DNA of 64,000 nt, taken from positions 1,612,001 to 1,676,000 of the forward strand of contig NZ_CP067140.1 of assembly GCF_028553805.1 (NCBI RefSeq), given 5' to 3'. Source of the stretch: Paracoccus saliphilus. GTDB taxonomy: Bacteria > Pseudomonadota > Alphaproteobacteria > Rhodobacterales > Rhodobacteraceae. This document shows, piece after piece, positions 60,675 through 64,000 of the stretch. A program made the translations under genes and the position numbers. The notes beneath the pieces are model-generated. The model did no database searches and was not told the DNA's origin. It saw only the letters and a list, made by a program, of their open reading frames with translations. Each line of letters starts with the position of its first letter. Position 1 is the first letter of the stretch.

Positions 60675-62002
60675 TCCGGGGCCGAGTGCTCGGCTTTCAT
60701 GCCGATCCCTCTGAGACTGACGACAACCACCGCTATATCGAGGACGGTGCCATCCTGATCGAGGATGGCCGCATCCTTGCCGTGGACGAATACACCGTGC
60801 TCGCCCGCCCGGATCTGGCCGAGATCGACCACCGCCCGCATCTGATCATGCCGGGCTTCATCGATCCGCATATCCATTTTCCACAGGTGCAGGTGATCGC
60901 AAGCTGGGGCGCGCAGCTTCTGGACTGGCTGAACACCTATACCTTCCCCGAAGAGGCGCGTTTCGCCGATCCCGATCACGCCACCCGCATGGCAGGGCTA
61001 TTTCTCGACCAGCTGACCGCACATGGTACGACAACGGGTGTCGCCTTCTGCTCGGTCCATGCCACCAGTGCCGAGGCGCTGTTCTCCGCCGCCGAGGCGC
61101 GAGACATGGCGATGGTTGCGGGCAAGGTGATGATGGACCGTAATGCGCCCGATTCCGTGCTGGACACGCCGCAGCAGGGCTATGACGACAGCAAGCGCCT
61201 GTTGGAGAAATGGCACGGGCGGGGCAGGCAGCGATATGCGATCACGCCGCGCTTCGCCATCACCTCGACGCCCGGGCAGATGGAGGCCACCGGCGCGCTG
61301 GTGCGCGAGCACCCCGATTGCCATGTCCAGACCCATCTGAGCGAAAATCTCGAAGAAATCGAATTTACCTTGAGCCTGTATCCCGAGGCACGGGATTACC
61401 TTGATATCTATGAAAAATACGGGCTGCTATCGGATAAGCTCCTGTTGGGCCATTCGATCCATCTGCGCGAGCGCGAGATCGCCCGGATGGCGGAAACCGG
61501 AAGCCGTGCGGTGTTCTGCCCGACCTCGAACCTGTTCCTCGGCTCGGGCCTGTTCGACGAGGCGGGGCTGCGTGCGGCGGGTATCGTCAGCGGTATCGCT
61601 ACGGATGTCGGCGGCGGCACCAGCTATTCGATGCTGCAGACGCTGAACGAGGGCTACAAGATCCTGCAACTGCGCGGGCAGAAGCTGCACCCGTTGCAGG
61701 CCTTCCACTGGGCGACGCGGGGCAATGCGCTAGCCCTGGGGATGCAGGACCGGATCGGCACGCTGGAGCCGGGATCGGATGCCGATCTGGTGGTTCTCGA
61801 CGCCGGGGCGACCGATGCGATGGCCTTGCGGATGGAGCGGGCGGAGGCATTGGCCGAAGAGCTGTTCATCTTGCAGATCATGGGAGATGATCGCGCCATC
61901 GCGCAGGTTTACGTGGCAGGAAACCCAAGAAAGCCTGCCGCCCAACCCAGGAATGGGCGGCAAGGAAAATCGGTCCGGGATCTGGTGGAATCTGCAGACT
62001 GA
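60662..62002 (+). CDS. guaD: Guanine deaminase
   Basis: A 446-aa amidohydrolase turning guanine into xanthine, the substrate of XdhAB. Metal ligands are GFIDPHIHFPQ, then HTHLSEN-like VQTHLSENLEEIEF, LLGHSIHL and the catalytic Asp in IATDVGGGTSYSML. PQV after HIHF is characteristic of guanine deaminases. ATG 60662 overlaps xdhC by 13 bp. The C-terminal 22 or so residues (KPAAQPRNGRQGKSVRDLVE) look unlike the family and are encoded through a hairpin. Confidence 0.93.
   Translation: MQQLIRGRVLGFHADPSETDDNHRYIEDGAILIEDGRILAVDEYTVLARPDLAEIDHRPHLIMPGFIDPHIHFPQVQVIASWGAQLLDWLNTYTFPEEARFADPDHATRMAGLFLDQLTAHGTTTGVAFCSVHATSAEALFSAAEARDMAMVAGKVMMDRNAPDSVLDTPQQGYDDSKRLLEKWHGRGRQRYAITPRFAITSTPGQMEATGALVREHPDCHVQTHLSENLEEIEFTLSLYPEARDYLDIYEKYGLLSDKLLLGHSIHLREREIARMAETGSRAVFCPTSNLFLGSGLFDEAGLRAAGIVSGIATDVGGGTSYSMLQTLNEGYKILQLRGQKLHPLQAFHWATRGNALALGMQDRIGTLEPGSDADLVVLDAGATDAMALRMERAEALAEELFILQIMGDDRAIAQVYVAGNPRKPAAQPRNGRQGKSVRDLVESAD
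61936..61962 (+). terminator. Terminator-like hairpin inside the guaD 3' end
   Basis: Perfect 9-bp stem TGCCGCCCA / TGGGCGGCA with loop ACCCAGGAA, starting around codon 425 of guaD. It lacks a T-run (AGGAAAATC follows). Its position suggests an ancestral guaD end now read through. Confidence 0.5.
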
Positions 62003-62122
62003 TCCGGCACGGGCGGTCAATCTCGCCGGGATCAAGTCCGATTTCGGCCCGATCTGGTGCATGTTCACATAGTTTACGTATGCTGCATATATTCTGGATA
62101 CCGGGAACAGGAGCATCATATC

Positions 62123-62761
62123 ATGAGCATGGCAAGCGACGCCCGGTTCTGGGATCGGACGTCCCGGAAATACGCCAAATCCACGATTTCGGATATGCCG
62201 GGATATGAACGCACATTGGACCGGACCCGAAAGCTGTTGGGATCAGGCGGTCGGGTGCTGGAACTGGGCTGCGGGACCGGCACGACCGCGCTCCGGCTTG
62301 CGGAGGCGACGCAACGCTATCTGGCCACGGATGTTTCCACCGAGATGATCAGGATCGCCGAAGAGAAACACGCGGCCAGCCCTGTTTCGCCGCTGACCTT
62401 CCGCATAGCGACGGCGGATACGCTTGAGTCCGAAACCGGGCAGTTCGACGCTGTTCTGGGGTTCAACTACCTTCACCTGGTTCGCGACCTGCCGGGAACG
62501 CTCCATCGAATCCATGCAATGCTCGTGCCCGGAGGTTTGTTCATTTCCAAGACGCCCTGCCTTGGGGATATGAACCCGCTGATACGGCTTGTCTTGTTGC
62601 CTGTCTTGCGGGCGATCGGAAAGGCCCCTTATGTCGAGGCTTTCCGAAGCACGGAGCTGTGCGAGCTGCTTTCTAGCTCCGGTTTCGATATCGCCGCCAC
62701 GGAACATCACGCAACCAAGAGCGAAGTCGGACGTCCCTATATCGTCGCGCGGAAGCGATGA
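62123..62761 (+). CDS. Class I SAM-dependent methyltransferase
   Basis: A 212-aa methyltransferase. Motif I is VLELGCGTGTTALRLA, motif II lies in YLATDVSTEMIRIAEE, and post-I FDAVLGFNYLHLV follows. The pattern suits small-molecule methyltransferases of the UbiE/Methyltransf_11 type. ATG 62123 has AGGAG nine bases upstream. It stands alone after a 120-bp AT-rich gap. Substrate unknown. Confidence 0.8.
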   Translation: MSMASDARFWDRTSRKYAKSTISDMPGYERTLDRTRKLLGSGGRVLELGCGTGTTALRLAEATQRYLATDVSTEMIRIAEEKHAASPVSPLTFRIATADTLESETGQFDAVLGFNYLHLVRDLPGTLHRIHAMLVPGGLFISKTPCLGDMNPLIRLVLLPVLRAIGKAPYVEAFRSTELCELLSSSGFDIAATEHHATKSEVGRPYIVARKR

Positions 62762-62786
62762 GGCAGAGCAGGCTTCCTGCCGGATA

Positions 62787-62815
62787 TTGACGATGCCTGA
62801 GCCGCAACCTAGACA
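62787..62815 (+). promoter_or_regulatory. Sigma-70-like promoter of the tyrA-like gene leader
   Basis: TTGACG (62787-62792) and TAGACA (62810-62815) are separated by 17 bp. Transcription would begin close to 62822, the first base of the leader reading frame, so the peptide might be translated from a leaderless transcript. The -10 element matches only three of six consensus bases. Confidence 0.4.
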
Positions 62816-62821
62816 TGGGGC

Positions 62822-62872
62822 ATGATGATGTTCACGCAGGCCTTTCCTTCCTTCTATTATCCGCTCCCCTAG
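62822..62872 (+). CDS. Phe/Tyr-rich candidate leader peptide
   Basis: A 16-codon frame encoding MMMFTQAFPSFYYPLP. Five of sixteen residues are aromatic, with tandem Tyr codons at 62855-62860. The stop codon (62870-62872) falls within the first hairpin. The next gene is a prephenate dehydrogenase-like enzyme, so a Tyr/Phe sensing leader is the natural reading. GGGG precedes the triple ATG. Too short to be certain. Confidence 0.45.
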   Translation: MMMFTQAFPSFYYPLP

Positions 62873-62964
62873 GAGCGGCAGGCATTCGTGCGACCGCTGC
62901 AACTGCCAGTGGTCGAATATGAGCATCAGTAGCGATCCTGGCCCCCTTTCTGAAAGACCAGGAT
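62861..62964 (+). promoter_or_regulatory. Candidate attenuator and ribosome-binding-site hairpin
   Basis: Segment 1:2 is CCGCTCC (62861-62867) with GGAGCGG (62872-62878). Segment 2:3 is AGCGG (62874-62878) with CCGCT (62894-62898). Segment 3:4 is CGACCGCTG (62891-62899) with CAGTGGTCG (62907-62915), one G-U pair. These are mutually exclusive. A separate hairpin ATCCTGG (62935-62941) / CCAGGAT (62958-62964) includes the AGGA ribosome binding site of the downstream gene. No T-run follows 3:4, so control may be translational. Confidence 0.45.
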
Positions 62965-63693
62965 ATGACACGCCCCTTCATGATCATCGTTGGCTTCGGT
63001 GCATTTGGTGAATTGGTCGCAAGGATACTTGCCGATCATGCGGATATCGCGATCAATGACCCCTCGCCGAAAGCTCAGGATAAAGCCCGTGCTCTGGATA
63101 TTGCTGTCGTCGATGTCTCTGCTGTTGCTCGGGCCGATTTGATTGTCCTCGCTGTGCCGGCATCCGGTCTGGAGGATTGTCTGACCGGATTGTCCGCATT
63201 TCTGAGATCGGGACAGGTCATGATCGACACCTGTTCGATAAAGGAAGAGCCCGTTCGGCTTATGCGGGCGATATTGCCCGAAACAGTGGAGATTGTTGCG
63301 ACCCATCCCATGTTCGGCCCGCAAACTGCCAGGAACGGCATATCAGGGCTTCAGATGGTGATTTGTCCGGTGCGGGGACAGAAATGGCGTCCGTTGGCGC
63401 ATTTTCTTCGTTCTGTTCTGGGATTGCAGGTCCTGGTCACGACCCCTGAAGAGCATGATCGGCAGGCGGCCGTCACTCAGGGCCTGACGCATCTGCTTGC
63501 CCATGCGCTCGGCAATTTTGAGCATTCCCCGAAAATCAGAACCCGAAGCTTCGAGTTGCTGATGGAAGCTGTCGCGATGGTAAGCAGCGATGCTCCGGAA
63601 GTGTTCGAAGCAATCGTTCGAGGGAACAGGTACGTTCCCGAGGTCAGGAGAATCCTTTTGAACGCCCTTGAAGGGAGCAACAAGACAACCTGA
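62965..63693 (+). CDS. Prephenate/arogenate dehydrogenase-like protein
   Basis: A 242-aa NAD(P)-dependent dehydrogenase of the TyrA fold. The cofactor motif is VGFGAFGELVARIL. The conserved segments IDTCSIKEEPV and THPMFGPQTA, whose His is a known TyrA catalytic residue, follow. The C-terminal helical half is shorter than in full TyrA proteins (about 280-310 aa), so activity is uncertain. It would oxidise prephenate or arogenate toward tyrosine. The region is lower in GC than the rest of the window. Confidence 0.7.
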   Translation: MTRPFMIIVGFGAFGELVARILADHADIAINDPSPKAQDKARALDIAVVDVSAVARADLIVLAVPASGLEDCLTGLSAFLRSGQVMIDTCSIKEEPVRLMRAILPETVEIVATHPMFGPQTARNGISGLQMVICPVRGQKWRPLAHFLRSVLGLQVLVTTPEEHDRQAAVTQGLTHLLAHALGNFEHSPKIRTRSFELLMEAVAMVSSDAPEVFEAIVRGNRYVPEVRRILLNALEGSNKTT

Positions 63694-63840
63694 ATGAGCC
63701 GGGCAAAATACTGACAACTTTATCCATCTTCTTTCCTGAACATATCCTCGTCGCATATCGTTCCGAAGCGGGGGGCCGGTTAGGTCGCCATGCTCATGAC
63801 ATAAAAGCGACGGGTGTATTGGCGGATGGGCGATCACGCT

Positions 63841-64000
63841 ATGGGAAAGATTACGCCGGTTCTGATGGCTGGTGGCTCCGGGACGCGGCTTTGGCCGGTT
63901 TCGCGCAAGAGCTTTCCCAAGCAGTTCACGCCGCTTTTGGACAATGGGTCCTTGTTCCAGGCCTCAGTCCAGCGATTATCCGGGCCGGATTACAGCGGGC
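63841..64000 (+). CDS. Mannose-1-phosphate guanylyltransferase, partial (5' end only)
   Basis: Makes GDP-mannose for polysaccharide synthesis. The first 53 codons include the nucleotidyltransferase signature [22 protein letters not shown] and continue off the window. ATG 63841 is used; ATG 63826, five codons earlier, is in frame and equally possible. The 147 bp before it contain no gene. This begins a probable exopolysaccharide region to the right. Confidence 0.9.
   Translation, partial: MGKITPVLMAGGSGTRLWPVSRKSFPKQFTPLLDNGSLFQASVQRLSGPDYSG

Overview
The window comes from a GC-rich alphaproteobacterium of the Rhodobacterales, most likely Paracoccus or a close relative. The reasons are the separate F1 operon atpHAGDC, a sulfate-assimilation cluster DUF2849-cysI-cysH-DUF934-ferredoxin reductase, a polyol (smo/mtlK) operon like that of Rhodobacter, and the small DUF6477 and DUF6456 families. 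Genus assignment is inference. Coding density is high, many genes overlap by ATGA or GTGA, and I see no tRNA, rRNA, CRISPR array or insertion sequence.

Layout. 1-2.1 kb: a truncated pyrimidine-catabolism gene (preT) with a RutR-like operator, a sirtuin and a small secreted protein. 2.3-5.8 kb: HAD hydrolase, DMT transporter, lepA. 5.9-10.6 kb: SPOR-type D-Ala-D-Ala carboxypeptidase, clpS, an RsmC-like methyltransferase, a degenerate SDR and a SYLF lipoprotein. 10.7-17.6 kb: hemB, a membrane protein, mfd, pabB, pabC. 17.7-21.8 kb: clpA, gloB, a methyltransferase. 22.2-27.1 kb: the F1 ATP synthase operon. 27.2-32.3 kb: H-type lectin, lipoprotein, hemF, an Lrp/LysE pair, quinone reductase, MOSC, arsC. 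32.7-37.4 kb: Lrp regulator and the assimilatory sulfite/APS reduction operon. 37.4-42.9 kb: an operon dac-tmk-holB-tatD-MBL-AEC. 43.2-50.8 kb: polyol ABC transporter, mannitol dehydrogenase, SorC-type regulator and HAD phosphatase. 51-54.1 kb: HerA-like NTPase, DUF6477, DUF6456. 54.2-62 kb: OxyR-like regulator, LysR regulator and a purine operon xdhA-xdhB-xdhC-guaD. 62.1-64 kb: a lower-GC end with a methyltransferase, a prephenate dehydrogenase-like gene and the start of mannose-1-phosphate guanylyltransferase.

How the genes work together. GuaD makes xanthine from guanine and XdhAB, matured by XdhC, oxidises it, while PreT at the other end belongs to uracil/thymine reduction. CysH and CysI reduce APS through sulfite to sulfide, with Fpr as probable electron source. 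SmoEFGK imports polyols and MtlK oxidises mannitol-type substrates to the ketose.

The most interesting signal is upstream of the prephenate dehydrogenase-like gene. A 16-residue Phe/Tyr-rich reading frame with tandem Tyr codons abuts three mutually exclusive hairpins and a hairpin that masks the ribosome binding site, which is the architecture of an amino-acid attenuator. A second signal is a family of dispersed intergenic repeats: two short copies 92 percent identical, two long variants and a core fragment at the xdhC/guaD junction.
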